64,000 bases of DNA from Microvirga ossetica (GTDB taxonomy: Bacteria; Pseudomonadota; Alphaproteobacteria; Rhizobiales; Beijerinckiaceae): assembly GCF_002741015.1 (NCBI RefSeq), contig NZ_CP016616.1, forward strand, positions 3,381,501-3,445,500. Reading direction: 5' to 3'. How positions within the stretch are numbered: the first letter of the stretch is position 1; each line of letters starts with the position of its first letter. Position numbers and translations under genes: made by a program. This document shows positions 27,645-38,699 of the stretch, piece after piece. The notes under the pieces are model-generated. The model did not search any database and had not been told where the DNA came from. It saw only the letters and a list, made by a program, of their open reading frames with translations.

Positions 27645-28565
27645 ATGAGTACCGCGGCTTTCCCGCAATCGACAGCCGAGCGTCCGAGAGGCAGGCCGCA
27701 GGTCGAGGCTTTCTTCGACAAGCGGACCTGCAGCGTCCAATATGTCGTCTCCGATCCTGCGACGGGAAAGTGCGCGCTGATCGATCCGGTCCTCGATTAC
27801 GACGAGAAGTCGGGGTCCACCGCGACGGCGTCGGCCGATGCACTTTTGGCCGTCGTGCGGAACAAGGGCCTGACCGTCGAATGGATCCTCGACACGCATC
27901 CGCACGCGGACCATCTTTCGGCCGCGGCCTATCTGAAGGAGAGAACGGGCGCGAAGACGGGCATCGGCGAGCGGATCGTCGATGTCCAGAAACTCTGGAA
28001 GGAAATCTACAACCTCGATTCCCTGAAGGCGGATGGCTCTCAATGGGACCATCTGTTCGCCGATGGCGACACGTTCCATATCGGCGGGATGGATGTGCGC
28101 GTCATCTTCTCTCCTGGCCATACGCTGGCCTCCATCACCTATGTGGTCGGCGATGCGGCGTTCATTCACGACACGCTCTTCATGCCGGATTTCGGAACCG
28201 CTCGATGCGACTTTCCCGGCGGGGATGCGAGAGCCCTGTGGCGCACGATCCAGCGCATTCTCAGCCTGCCGGACGAGACCCGCCTGTTCTCGGGTCATGA
28301 CTACATGCCGGGAGGCCGTCCACCTGCCTGGGAAAGCACGGTTGCCGGCCAAAAGGCCCAAAACGTCCATCTCGCGCAGGCGCACGGCGAGGATGAGTTT
28401 GCTGCGCTGCGTCAGACGCGGGATGCGAGGCTGCCGATGCCGAAGCTGATCCTGCACGCCCTCCAGGTCAACATCACCGGCGGGCACCTGCCGGCGCCGG
28501 AGGCGAACGGCACGCGCTATCTCAAGATCCCCCTCGACGCACTTCCCTATGCCGTCTGGGATTAA
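27645..28565 (+). CDS. MBL-fold hydrolase, ETHE1/Blh-like
   Basis: 306 aa from the ATG at 27645 (GGAGCAGGAG upstream). Metal-binding THPHADHLSAA (residues 84-94), FSPGHTLASITY, and DTLFMPDFGTARCDFPGG are close to persulfide dioxygenase/Blh proteins, mononuclear iron enzymes oxidising glutathione persulfide. A role in sulfide detoxification is likely but not certain. 73 nt after the peroxiredoxin on the same strand, probably a shared redox-stress unit. Confidence 0.85.
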   Translation: MSTAAFPQSTAERPRGRPQVEAFFDKRTCSVQYVVSDPATGKCALIDPVLDYDEKSGSTATASADALLAVVRNKGLTVEWILDTHPHADHLSAAAYLKERTGAKTGIGERIVDVQKLWKEIYNLDSLKADGSQWDHLFADGDTFHIGGMDVRVIFSPGHTLASITYVVGDAAFIHDTLFMPDFGTARCDFPGGDARALWRTIQRILSLPDETRLFSGHDYMPGGRPPAWESTVAGQKAQNVHLAQAHGEDEFAALRQTRDARLPMPKLILHALQVNITGGHLPAPEANGTRYLKIPLDALPYAVWD

Positions 28566-28655
28566 CCTCGCAGGTCGCTCTGCACCCTGACTTGAGCATT
28601 CGGATCTTCGGCCGGCGTTCCGATACCGGGATCTGCGAACGCTGCCGGATGGTGC

Positions 28656-28661
28656 TATAAT
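28656..28661 (+). promoter_or_regulatory. Possible -10 element upstream of the DUF2270 gene
   Basis: Exact TATAAT, 91 nt before the start codon; the matching -35 (CTGCGA, 17-nt spacer) is poor. Confidence 0.3.
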
Positions 28662-28751
28662 CCATCCGCAGCGGCGAGATCCTGAAAACAGGACGCGCCC
28701 GAACAGTCCGAAGATCATGTCGGACCGTCGCTGGGGGCAGGGAGTAACGCC

Positions 28752-29477
28752 ATGCCGCCGAAGAACGACCAGATCGTTGTTCAGAATCTTCGCCCGCCCC
28801 TCAAGGCCCCGGTCTTTCCCAGCACCTCGACCGAATTCATCAATGTCATGGCGCATTATCACCGCGCCGAGATCGCCCGCATGGCGGGCTGGCGCGACCG
28901 GATTGACAGGACGACCAACTGGGCGATCACGGTGGTCGCGGCCATGCTGTCAGTTTCGCTGTCAACGCCGACTGCGCACCATGGCGTGCTGATCTTCGCC
29001 ATGGTCCTGGTCCTGCTCCTCCTCGTGATCGAGGCGCGGCGCTATCGCTTCTTCGATGTGTACCGCAATCGCGTGCGCCGGATGGAGCGCAACTATTACG
29101 CGCAGATTTTCGCGCCGCAGGACGGCACGACGGACGACTGGATCCTGAAGCTCGGCGAAGATCTCAGGCAGCCCCTGTTTCTGACGTCGACCCGCCAAGC
29201 TCTGTCGCGCCGCCTCAGGCGCAACTATTGCTGGTTGTTTCTGATTCTCCTCTTCGCTTGGCTGGTCAAGACGACCTTCATCCGGATGCAGGAGAGTGCT
29301 GTCGATGCTCATCTCGTCACGTCGGTGGGGGAATGGGTTCGAAACGCGGCCATCGGTCCGCTTCCCGGGTGGTTCGTGATCGCCACCGTGGCGGTTTTCT
29401 ACGGCTGGATTCTCTACGCCAGCTTGCACAAGCCGGTCGGTGAGGGCGAACTGGCCTTCGGTAACGTTCATGTCTGA
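28752..29477 (+). CDS. DUF2270 integral membrane protein
   Basis: 241 aa. After a conserved hydrophilic lead (AHYHRAEIARMAGWRDRIDRTTNW) there are four predicted membrane segments: near AITVVAAMLSV, GVLIFAMVLVLLLLVIE, CWLFLILLFAWLV and WFVIATVAVFYGWIL. The RRYRFFDVYRNRVRRMERN stretch after helix 2 is typical of DUF2270. Function unknown. Located among stress genes. Confidence 0.85.
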   Translation: MPPKNDQIVVQNLRPPLKAPVFPSTSTEFINVMAHYHRAEIARMAGWRDRIDRTTNWAITVVAAMLSVSLSTPTAHHGVLIFAMVLVLLLLVIEARRYRFFDVYRNRVRRMERNYYAQIFAPQDGTTDDWILKLGEDLRQPLFLTSTRQALSRRLRRNYCWLFLILLFAWLVKTTFIRMQESAVDAHLVTSVGEWVRNAAIGPLPGWFVIATVAVFYGWILYASLHKPVGEGELAFGNVHV

Positions 29478-29617
29478 AAACGATCGGCGAAGAATTACAT
29501 GCCGGATCCGTATTTCAGGAGTATAATGCGCGCTTCTTGGCTGGCGCATTGTTGGAAGCGGAAAACCGGGGCACCTTTTCCGTACGATGCCGCTAGACGG
29601 CTGCCGAGGTGGTTGCC

Positions 29618-30451
29618 ATGAAAGCCATTCTGGTTCCGGTCGAGCAATACGGTTTCATGCGCTCGGTCCTCGACGCCGCCTTGCTGATGGCCGGTCGGTT
29701 CGGGAGCCATATCGAAGGCCTTGCGCTCGGCCCAGACATCCCGGACATCGTCGCCTTCGACGTTCCGGTCGGGTGGACGCTTCTGAGCGAGAAGGAGCAG
29801 CGCGAGCTTATCGAGCGCTCCCGGCAATTGTTCGAGGAGTTCATGGCCTCCTGTGCCGTGCCCCGGGAAGGCAAGGGGCCGAACGACCCTTCGTGCAGCT
29901 GGGTCGGTCCTCGGCTGTTCGGGGACAGTTCCATCGGAAGCTTTGGCAGGGTCTTCGATCTTATCGTTCTCGGACGACCCGGATCGCAGGATGAGCCGCC
30001 GCGCCAGAGCGCTCTCGAGGCTGCTTTGTTCGAGGGCGGGCGGCCGGTCCTGATCGTGCCGCCCCGATTACCGGCGACCATCGGCGAGACGGTCGTGATC
30101 GCCTGGAACGCGAGCACGGAGACGGCCCGGTCGGTCGCGCTCGGGATGCCCATCCTGGAAAGGGCCGAGCGCGTCATCGTGCTGACCCTGGACGGCTGGA
30201 ATATGGACGGCCCGAGCGGCGCGGAACTGGCGTTGCGCCTCTCCCGAGGCGGCGTCAGGGCCGAGGCCGTGACACGCAGGCTGAACACACGCAACCCGGG
30301 CGAGGCGATTCTGGAGGAGGCGGCAGGCTTCCGCGCGGATCTGCTCGTCAAGGGTGCCTATACCCAGAGCCGCCTGAGGCAGATGATCTTCGGCGGAGCC
30401 ACGAGCTATATCCTTGCCCATGCCGAACTGCCGGTCCTGATGGCACATTAG
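29618..30451 (+). CDS. Universal stress protein, tandem domain
   Basis: 277 aa from the ATG at 29618, which has GAGG 8 nt upstream. Starts MKAILVPVEQ, a UspA strand, and ends with the conserved LVKGAYTQSRLRQMIFGGATSYILAHAELPVL typical of rhizobial tandem USPs. The second domain carries VVIAWNASTETARSV. Probably cytoplasmic and induced by stress or starvation. Confidence 0.88.
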   Translation: MKAILVPVEQYGFMRSVLDAALLMAGRFGSHIEGLALGPDIPDIVAFDVPVGWTLLSEKEQRELIERSRQLFEEFMASCAVPREGKGPNDPSCSWVGPRLFGDSSIGSFGRVFDLIVLGRPGSQDEPPRQSALEAALFEGGRPVLIVPPRLPATIGETVVIAWNASTETARSVALGMPILERAERVIVLTLDGWNMDGPSGAELALRLSRGGVRAEAVTRRLNTRNPGEAILEEAAGFRADLLVKGAYTQSRLRQMIFGGATSYILAHAELPVLMAH

Positions 30452-30514
30452 GTGCGGATGACAGCAAGCATCCGGTTCCGCTCGTGTGACATGGTTCGTC
30501 GAGAGGAGGCGTCG

Positions 30515-30898
30515 GTGAATATCGTCAACAACCGTTCCGACATGGCCATCAACTCGGTCAATGTGGCGCTCGGAGCCATCCTGTTTGCAGCGCCGTGGCT
30601 GTTCGGTTTCGGTCACGAGGCCTGGGCAAGCCTGAACGCACGGCTCAGCGGCGGCATCGTGATCCTGCTCGCGCTCCTGGCCGTGCTCCACACGCACGAC
30701 TGGGAGGAATGGCTCAATGTGATTGCCGGCCTTTGGATCATCGGCGCCCCTTGGATGCTTTGGTTCGACGACGTGCCCGCTGCGCGATGGATTCACGTCA
30801 TCGTCGGCTTCTGCATCGTCGCGATTGCAGCTTTCGAGCTGTATCGACTCTACCACGCGCCCGACGGGACAAATGCAGAGAGACGCCGGACACGATAG
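30515..30898 (+). CDS. SPW-repeat membrane protein
   Basis: 127 aa from the GTG at 30515, chosen because AGGAGG sits 5 nt upstream; in-frame alternatives further upstream lack a site. Two SPW-type repeats (AAPWLFGF and GAPWMLWF), each followed by membrane helices, four in total. A small inner-membrane protein of unknown function. Confidence 0.82.
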   Translation: MNIVNNRSDMAINSVNVALGAILFAAPWLFGFGHEAWASLNARLSGGIVILLALLAVLHTHDWEEWLNVIAGLWIIGAPWMLWFDDVPAARWIHVIVGFCIVAIAAFELYRLYHAPDGTNAERRRTR

Positions 30899-30979
30899 CG
30901 GGATCCGCCTGCTTCAAGATTCAGGCGTCCTTATGGGAACTTTTAGGGTTGCGATCGTCGGCTGCGAAGGGAGGCATCG

Positions 30980-31270
30980 ATGTATGTCGTCATTCGGAAA
31001 TTCGACCACATGCGATCCGTGACGGAGGCTGCGCGTCGGGCCGAAAGCGGGATCGGCGAGATCCTGCGGAAATCTCCGGGTTTCGTGAGCTACCATGTCT
31101 TCGATAGCGGCAACGGCGTCGGCGGATCGATCACCCTGTTCGATAGCCGGGAGGCCGCCCTTGCCTCCAACGAGAAGGCCATGGCCTGGATCCGTGCCAG
31201 CCTGGCCGACCTGATCCAGGGCGAGCCCGAGATCACGGTCGGAGAGATCCTGGCCAGTGTGAAGCCGTAG
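30980..31270 (+). CDS. ABM-like dimeric alpha/beta-barrel protein
   Basis: 96 aa, good GGGAGG ribosome site. The size and pattern (VIRKFDHM..., GFVSYHVFDSG, SITLFDSREAALASNEKAMAWI) fit the antibiotic-biosynthesis-monooxygenase/dimeric ferredoxin-like fold. Substrate and reaction unknown. Confidence 0.7.
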   Translation: MYVVIRKFDHMRSVTEAARRAESGIGEILRKSPGFVSYHVFDSGNGVGGSITLFDSREAALASNEKAMAWIRASLADLIQGEPEITVGEILASVKP

Positions 31271-31333
31271 CCATACCCTGCCGGGTCTCGATTGCACGGC
31301 GCATGAAGGCGCAGAAAGATTGCTTGCGGATAA

Positions 31334-32632
<1,299 letters not shown>

Positions 32633-32635
32633 TCC

Positions 32636-33649
32636 ATGGCGCGCATGACGATGATCGAGGCCATCCGCGACGCGATGGACGTGATGATGGCACGCGACGC
32701 GAAGGTCGTGGTCTTCGGCGAGGATGTCGGCTATTTCGGCGGCGTCTTCCGCTGCACGGCGGGCCTTCAGCAGAAATACGGCAGAACCCGCTGCTTCGAC
32801 GCGCCGATCAACGAGGCCGGCATTGTCGGAACCGCCATCGGCATGGCGACCTACGGTCTGCGACCCTGCGTCGAGATCCAGTTCGCCGATTACATGTATC
32901 CCGCCTACGACCAGATCGTGTCCGAGGCGGCCCGGCTTCGATACCGGTCGAACGGGGAATTCACCTGTCCGATGGTGGTGCGCATGCCCACCGGCGGCGG
33001 CATCTTCGGCGGGCAGACGCACAGCCAGAGCCCGGAAGCGCTTTTCACCCACGTGTCGGGGCTGAAAACGGTGGTTCCTTCCAATCCTTACGACGCCAAG
33101 GGGCTACTGATCGCCGCAATCGAGGATCCGGATCCGGTGATCTTCCTGGAACCCAAGCGGCTCTACAACGGCCCCTTCGACGGTCATCACGACCGTCCGA
33201 TCACCCCTTGGTCCAAGCATGAGCTGAGCGAAGTGCCGAGCGGGCATTTCAGCCTGCCGCTCGGCAAGGCCTCGATCGTGCGCGAGGGATCGGCCGTGAC
33301 CGTGCTGGCCTACGGAACGATGGTCTATGTCGCGCAGGCGGCGGTCGCCGAGACCGGCGTCGATGCAGAGATCATCGACCTGCGCACCCTGCTGCCGCTC
33401 GACATGGAGACGATTGCCTCATCGGTCCGCAAGACCGGGCGCTGCGTCGTCGTTCACGAGGCGACGCTCACATCCGGCTTCGGCGCCGAACTGTCTGCCC
33501 TCGTCCAGGAAGCCTGCTTCTTCCATCTGGAAGCGCCGGTCGTCCGCGTGACGGGCTGGGACACGCCTTATCCTCATGCCCAGGAATGGGACTACTTCCC
33601 GGGGCCGGCCCGCGTCGGACGCGCTCTGGTTGAGACGATGGAGACCTGA
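32636..33649 (+). CDS. bkdA2: Branched-chain 2-oxoacid dehydrogenase E1 beta
   Basis: 337 aa. Transketolase-like partner of E1 alpha: VVVFGEDVGYFGGVFR, CFDAPINEAGIVGTAIGMA, and the C-terminal domain with VHEATLTSGFGAEL. Starts 3 nt after the E1-alpha stop, so translation is likely coupled. Confidence 0.95.
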   Translation: MARMTMIEAIRDAMDVMMARDAKVVVFGEDVGYFGGVFRCTAGLQQKYGRTRCFDAPINEAGIVGTAIGMATYGLRPCVEIQFADYMYPAYDQIVSEAARLRYRSNGEFTCPMVVRMPTGGGIFGGQTHSQSPEALFTHVSGLKTVVPSNPYDAKGLLIAAIEDPDPVIFLEPKRLYNGPFDGHHDRPITPWSKHELSEVPSGHFSLPLGKASIVREGSAVTVLAYGTMVYVAQAAVAETGVDAEIIDLRTLLPLDMETIASSVRKTGRCVVVHEATLTSGFGAELSALVQEACFFHLEAPVVRVTGWDTPYPHAQEWDYFPGPARVGRALVETMET

Positions 33650-33650
33650 C

Positions 33651-34976
33651 ATGGGCGAGCACATGATCAAGATGCCCGATGTCGGTGAAGGCATTGCCGA
33701 GGCGGAACTCGTCGAATGGCATGTGAAGGTCGGCGACCTCGTCCGGGAAGACGCGATCCTGGCAGCCGTCATGACCGACAAGGCGACCGTCGAAATTCCC
33801 TCGCCCGTCGACGGGGAGGTCGTGTGGCTCGGCGCGGAAATCGGTGACGTGGTGGCGATCGGCTCGCCCCTGATCCGCCTGAAAGTGGAGGGAGAGGACA
33901 GCATCGCTCCCGACGGGCGGGACGAGAAGGCGGCCGAGCCCCCCGCCCGGCCTAAGGACATCGAGGCTCAGGCGGATGGTGCTGTGAAGACCTCGGAAGC
34001 CATCGTCGAGCGGCAGGGAAAAAGCGCTCCGCCGTCGCGTCCGCCCGAGGTGCCGCAGAGCCCTCCCGTCAGACTGCACCGGCCGCCGGTTGCGCGCGCA
34101 GAAGGTGAGAGACCGATCGCCTCGCCAGCCGTCCGGCTGAGAGCGCGCGAGGCTGGAGTCGATCTGCGGCAGGTTCCGGGCTCCGGTCCTTCGGGGCGGA
34201 TCACCCATGAGGACTTGGACGCTTTCTTCACCCACGGGCGGCAGGTCGCCAAGGCGCCGGGCCTCGCTCAGAACACGTCCGTGGAGCACGTCAAGGTTAT
34301 CGGGCTGCGCCGCAAGATCGCGGAGAAGATGGCGCTGGCGAAATCGCGCATCCCGCACATCACCTATGTCGAGGAGGTCGACGTCACCGCGCTCGAGGAC
34401 CTGCGTGCCGCGCTCAATGCGAACAGGCGGTCCGACCGGCCGAAGCTGACGCTGCTGCCGTTCCTCATGCGCGCCATGGTGAAGGCTATCGCGGAGCAGC
34501 CGCACCTGAATTCCATCTACGATGATGACGCCGGAATCGTGCATCAGCACGGCGGCGTGCATATCGGCATTGCGACGCAGACAGGGTCGGGCCTCATGGT
34601 GCCCGTGGTGAAGCATGCGGAGGCACGCGATCTCTGGGATTGCGCCGCCGAGCTGAACCGACTTGCGGAAGCTGCCAAAGCCGGATTGGCCTCCCGTGAG
34701 GAGCTGAGCGGATCGACAATCACCATCACCTCGCTCGGTGCCATGGGCGGCATCGTGACGACGCCGGTGATCAATTATCCTGAGGTCGCCATCGTCGGCG
34801 TCAACAAGATGATGATCCGGCCGGTCTGGGATGGATCGACCTTCGTTCCGCGCAAGATGATGAACCTGTCCTCCAGCTTCGATCACCGGATCATCGACGG
34901 CTGGGATGCGGCGGTCTTCGTGCAGCGCATCAAGACGCTCCTTGAGACACCTGCCATGATCTTCGTAGAGGCCTGA
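33651..34976 (+). CDS. bkdB: Branched-chain 2-oxoacid dehydrogenase E2 (dihydrolipoyl transacylase)
   Basis: 441 aa from the ATG at 33651, 1 nt after the E1-beta stop. One lipoyl domain (lipoyl Lys44 in TDKATVEIPSP), a Pro/Ala-rich linker, a peripheral-subunit-binding domain (SPAVRLRAREAGVDL..GSGPSGRI), and the catalytic acyltransferase core with SSSFDHRIIDGWDAA. A longer in-frame reading runs back into the E1-beta gene and is rejected. Confidence 0.95.
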   Translation: MGEHMIKMPDVGEGIAEAELVEWHVKVGDLVREDAILAAVMTDKATVEIPSPVDGEVVWLGAEIGDVVAIGSPLIRLKVEGEDSIAPDGRDEKAAEPPARPKDIEAQADGAVKTSEAIVERQGKSAPPSRPPEVPQSPPVRLHRPPVARAEGERPIASPAVRLRAREAGVDLRQVPGSGPSGRITHEDLDAFFTHGRQVAKAPGLAQNTSVEHVKVIGLRRKIAEKMALAKSRIPHITYVEEVDVTALEDLRAALNANRRSDRPKLTLLPFLMRAMVKAIAEQPHLNSIYDDDAGIVHQHGGVHIGIATQTGSGLMVPVVKHAEARDLWDCAAELNRLAEAAKAGLASREELSGSTITITSLGAMGGIVTTPVINYPEVAIVGVNKMMIRPVWDGSTFVPRKMMNLSSSFDHRIIDGWDAAVFVQRIKTLLETPAMIFVEA

Positions 34977-34979
34977 CCG

Positions 34980-36377
34980 ATGAAGGACATTTCCTGCAAG
35001 CTCCTCGTCATCGGCGCCGGTCCCGGAGGCTATGTCTGTGCCATCCGTGCCGGGCAGCTCGGCATCGATACGGTGATCGTCGAGATGGCCAAGCCCGGCG
35101 GCACCTGCCTCAATATCGGCTGCATCCCCTCCAAGGCGCTCATTCATGCGGCGGAGGAATTCGACAGGATCGCTCACCTCGCCAATGGGCGAAATGCGCT
35201 CGGGATCACAACGACAGCGCCCGAAATCGATCTCTCCCAGACAATCGCCTGGAAGGACGGCATCGTCGGCCGTCTCACCGGCGGCGTGTCGAGCCTGCTC
35301 AAGCGCGCGAAGGTCAAGGTGGTGCAAGGCCGGGCACGTTTCCGCGACGGGAAAACGGTCGAGGTGGAGACGGAAACCGGCCGCCAGGTCATCTGGGCCG
35401 AGAACGTGGTGATCGCGACCGGCTCGGCACCGGTCGAGCTGCCGTTCCTGCCGTTCGGGGGTCCCGTCATTTCCTCAACGGAGGCGCTGTCGCTGGCCGC
35501 CGTGCCTGACCGCCTCGTCGTCGTCGGAGGCGGTTATATCGGCCTCGAGCTCGGGACCGCCTTCGCCAAGATGGGCGCGAAGGTCAGCGTCGTCGAGGCT
35601 CAAGAGCGTATCCTGCCGCAATACGATGCTGAACTGACCCGGCCCGTCGCCAAGAGATTGAAAGCCCTCGGTATCGACGTGATAACCGGCGCCAAGGCGC
35701 GCGGCCTGGCGAAGGCGGGCGGTGCATTGTCAGTCGAGGCGGAGGATGGTTCGGAAACTTCCCTGCCGGCCGACAAGGTCCTCGTCACGGTCGGCCGCAG
35801 GCCGGTCACGCAGGACTGGGGACTGGAAGAGCTGGTGCTCGATATGGAAGGACCTTTCATTCGTATCGATGAGAAATGCCAGACGTCCATGCGCGGAATC
35901 TATGCCATCGGCGACGTGACCGGCGAGCCAATGCTGGCGCACCGCGCCATGGCCCAGGGTGAGATGGTGGCCGAGATCGTCGCGGGCCACAAACGGGCTT
36001 GGGACAAGCGGGCCATTCCCGCCGTTTGCTTCACCGATCCCGAGATCGTCGCCGTCGGCGCATCACCAGATGACGCGAAAAAGGCCGGTGGCGAGGTCAA
36101 GCTGGGCCTCTTTCCATTCGCCGCGAACGGCCGGGCGATGACCAAGCAGGGCGAGGATGGCTTCGTCCGCGTGGTCGCCCGGGCGGACAATCATCTGGTA
36201 CTTGGCATCCAGGCCGTGGGGCAGGGCGTCTCGGAACTCGCGGCGGCGTTCGGGCTGGCGCTCGAAATGGGGGCGCGTCTCGAAGACATCGCCGGGACCA
36301 TCCACGCGCATCCTACGGAAGGCGAGGCGTTTCAGGAGGCCGCGCTCAAGGCGCTGGGGCAGGAACTCCACATCTGA
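34980..36377 (+). CDS. lpdA: Dihydrolipoyl dehydrogenase (E3)
   Basis: 465 aa FAD enzyme. FAD-binding [17 protein letters not shown], redox-active disulfide Cys43/Cys48 in [16 protein letters not shown]-binding [10 protein letters not shown], and the catalytic His-Glu in HAHPTEGE. Reoxidises dihydrolipoamide of the E2. Being the last gene of the bkd operon, it is probably the E3 dedicated to this complex. It ends 20 nt from the convergent protease gene. Confidence 0.96.
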   Translation: MKDISCKLLVIGAGPGGYVCAIRAGQLGIDTVIVEMAKPGGTCLNIGCIPSKALIHAAEEFDRIAHLANGRNALGITTTAPEIDLSQTIAWKDGIVGRLTGGVSSLLKRAKVKVVQGRARFRDGKTVEVETETGRQVIWAENVVIATGSAPVELPFLPFGGPVISSTEALSLAAVPDRLVVVGGGYIGLELGTAFAKMGAKVSVVEAQERILPQYDAELTRPVAKRLKALGIDVITGAKARGLAKAGGALSVEAEDGSETSLPADKVLVTVGRRPVTQDWGLEELVLDMEGPFIRIDEKCQTSMRGIYAIGDVTGEPMLAHRAMAQGEMVAEIVAGHKRAWDKRAIPAVCFTDPEIVAVGASPDDAKKAGGEVKLGLFPFAANGRAMTKQGEDGFVRVVARADNHLVLGIQAVGQGVSELAAAFGLALEMGARLEDIAGTIHAHPTEGEAFQEAALKALGQELHI

Positions 36378-36397
36378 CCGGTGCAAGCGGCGGCGGG

Positions 36398-38332
36398 TCA
36401 GGGAACTCCGAAGCCCGTTTCCGTTGCCGATCGCGCTACCGGCGTCTCGTCCTGGTGGGGCTGACACAGGTTCGCTGCCTGAAGGAGGCCGAACCCAAAG
36501 GTTCTGTCGCGTCCCGGTTTGCCGAGGTCCAGGGTCTTGCCCTCGAGCGTCGTCTGAACGCTTGCCACATCCGGCAGGGCATCGGAGGCGCGCAGGATAG
36601 CGGCGGCAGCGGAAATGAAGGGCACCGCATAGGAGGTGCCGCTTTTCGCGGTGCCGCCCCCGCCCGGTGCAGCAACCCACAGGTTCACGCCCGGCGCAGC
36701 GAGGTCGATATACTCGCCCTGCGTTGCCCGGCTATAGATGGCGAGGTTGTGGTCGACGGCCGTCACGGCAATGACGCCAGGATAGGCTGCCGGATAGGAT
36801 GGCGCAGCGCCCGGGCCGTTGTTGCCGGCAGCGGCCACGATCAGCATTCCCTTTTCCTGGGCCGAAGCGATCGCGCGTTTCAGCACCTCGTTCGGAGGAC
36901 CGGACAGGCTCAGGTTAACGATCCGCACACTGCGCTCGGCCAGGGCTTCCAGGGCCACGACAAGTGTCGTCACATCGGTACGATCCGCCGTTCCGCCATC
37001 GCGATAGAAGGCATCGACAGCGACGAGATTGGCCTGCGGAAGGAGACCGGGAGCGTTGCTGTCGCTTCGACCGACAAGAAGTGCTGCAACAGCGGTGCCG
37101 TGATCGCGCTGCGATGGGGCACCGCGGCTCTGCGGCATCGGCAGGACATCAATGGATTGGCCTTGCAGCGCCTCATGGTCCCGGTCGATCCCCGTGTCGA
37201 TAAGGCCGATGGTCGGAACGGGCCCGCATTGCCGAGACGGAGACATGTTCCAGCCGACGAGGGACACCGCCTCGCATCCGGGTCCGGTGCAGGCCTGGCC
37301 TTCGTCCGTGTAGTAGAAATGATCGAAATCCGTGACAGCTCCAGCGTCGGTCACACGCACCTGGCGCCTTGCTTCACCAAGCGACATGCCGCGGGGAGGA
37401 ACGAGTCGGGCCACGCTGACAAGGGTTCCCCGCGTTTGCAGCTCAGCCTGGAAGCCCTGAGCCTTGAGACGATTCAGACCCAGCGGCGAAAGACCGACAG
37501 CAACGATCGAGTCCTTCGCCCGGGCAGGCTTCGGCAGGGGCGAACCGGCCGGTGCGTTGGCCACCGATCCTCGTGGCAGGGATGCGGAGCTCGCGTCACG
37601 GACCATCATGCCTGACCGATCGACATTCCTGGCTTTCGTTCGATCCTCTTTGATCTCGCGGCGGACTGACGCCTGACTGGAGCTGGGCCTGGCCGGAGCG
37701 GGCTTGGCCTTTGCCGGTTTGTGGGTGGTGGCCCGCTTATACACGAGCGGCTCAGGGGGAGGGGCGCGCAGGCTTGCGGCGATGGCTCCGAAGAGCGCCG
37801 ACAATCCGCCTGTTAAGGGCGATTGTGACGAGCGTGCGGTTCCCTGAGAGTTGGATGCTTTCTGGCCAGAGGACTGCCCGCCGGCAGATGAGCCCTTCTG
37901 TTCCGACGATGGCCCTTGTCCGTTCGATTGTCCGGCATTCGAGCTATTGCCTTGACCGCTGTTGCCGTTGGCGTTGCCATTTCCCTTGCTGCCGCCGTTG
38001 CCGTTATTGGCGCCATTCCCGTTGCCGCCCGGGTTGCTCTTGCTTTCCCCGTTGCCATTGCCGTTCCCGTTGCCCTTTGAACCTCCCGCGTTGCCATTCC
38101 CGTTGGCGTTACCATTGTCTCCGGATTTCCCGGAATTTCCACTATTGCCGGAGTTGCCGTTGCCATTCCCGTTGCCGCCATTCCCGTTGCCGTTGTTGCC
38201 CTCCTTGGCCGTGGCGGGGGAATCCGTGAGCGCAATGCTGAGGTTCTGGTCGACATCGATCTGAACCCTGACGGGACAGGCGAGCGCGAGACAGGAAACC
38301 GCAATCAGGAGGGGCCGTCGTCTCGCCGTCAT
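36398..38332 (-). CDS. S8 subtilisin-family serine protease with Asn/Gly-rich region
   Basis: 644 aa from the ATG at 38332 (MTARRRPLLIAVSCLALACPV, a signal peptide). After about 30 residues comes a long Asn/Gly/Ser tract, then basic linkers, then a subtilase domain with the triad Asp in TIGLIDTGIDRDHE, His in QRDHGTAVAALLVG and Ser in SGTSYAVPFISAAAA; AAAGNNGPGA carries the oxyanion Asn. The reading to 38527 adds a leader without a signal sequence. Probably a secreted or envelope-attached protease. Divergent from the DUF1236 gene at 38700. Confidence 0.87.
   Translation of the reverse strand: MTARRRPLLIAVSCLALACPVRVQIDVDQNLSIALTDSPATAKEGNNGNGNGGNGNGNGNSGNSGNSGKSGDNGNANGNGNAGGSKGNGNGNGNGESKSNPGGNGNGANNGNGGSKGNGNANGNSGQGNSSNAGQSNGQGPSSEQKGSSAGGQSSGQKASNSQGTARSSQSPLTGGLSALFGAIAASLRAPPPEPLVYKRATTHKPAKAKPAPARPSSSQASVRREIKEDRTKARNVDRSGMMVRDASSASLPRGSVANAPAGSPLPKPARAKDSIVAVGLSPLGLNRLKAQGFQAELQTRGTLVSVARLVPPRGMSLGEARRQVRVTDAGAVTDFDHFYYTDEGQACTGPGCEAVSLVGWNMSPSRQCGPVPTIGLIDTGIDRDHEALQGQSIDVLPMPQSRGAPSQRDHGTAVAALLVGRSDSNAPGLLPQANLVAVDAFYRDGGTADRTDVTTLVVALEALAERSVRIVNLSLSGPPNEVLKRAIASAQEKGMLIVAAAGNNGPGAAPSYPAAYPGVIAVTAVDHNLAIYSRATQGEYIDLAAPGVNLWVAAPGGGGTAKSGTSYAVPFISAAAAILRASDALPDVASVQTTLEGKTLDLGKPGRDRTFGFGLLQAANLCQPHQDETPVARSATETGFGVP
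37840..38215 (-). repeat. Low-complexity Asn/Gly-coding tract
   Basis: Short GTTGCC/ATTCCC-type units (plus strand) encode runs of NGNGN and SGNSG inside the subtilase. Prone to slippage, and a likely flexible or matrix-binding linker. Confidence 0.8.
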
Positions 38333-38699
38333 CGTGGTGCTCGTCTTTCGCCGGTCGCTCGCCGGCCCTGCAATGAGATTTGGCAGCCGAGGACCGGAAA
38401 TGCTTCGGTAAAATACAATCATTGAGAGGCGGGTTTGTTCGATAAGCGCTCGGAAAGCCCAGGCAAGAAACGCGCTCTCAATGATGGGGCTTGTCGCAGG
38501 GCAGTGCACCCTGTTGCAAAGCAGCAATTTGTGAACGTGAAGATGAACGTTCGATAAGATGAATATTCATCTGCCGTTCATGTCGCAGTCGGCTGTCATT
38601 GCCCCGTTTTTATATCGCGACTTGCTTTGAAACTACTCGGGTGATTGCGCGTTGTTTGCTGCGGGGCGACAAGCCCACAGTTCATTCAGGAGTAAGCTT
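38333..38699. promoter_or_regulatory. Divergent regulatory region with palindrome cluster
   Basis: 367 nt between the protease and the DUF1236 gene. A perfect 16-bp palindrome AGATGAATATTCATCT (38557-38572) is flanked by TGAACG (38532, 38544) and CGTTCA (38575). A GAAAC-N16-CGTT sequence (38629-38653) could be the promoter for the DUF1236 gene. Confidence 0.5.

Noticed and set aside
29522..29527. TATAAT before the universal stress protein gene
   Set aside because: No acceptable -35 element at normal spacing, so not listed as a promoter.
36455..37615. 386-codon plus-strand frame opposite the subtilase
   Set aside because: The minus strand carries the Asp/His/Ser triad of S8 proteases; the plus frame is a shadow.
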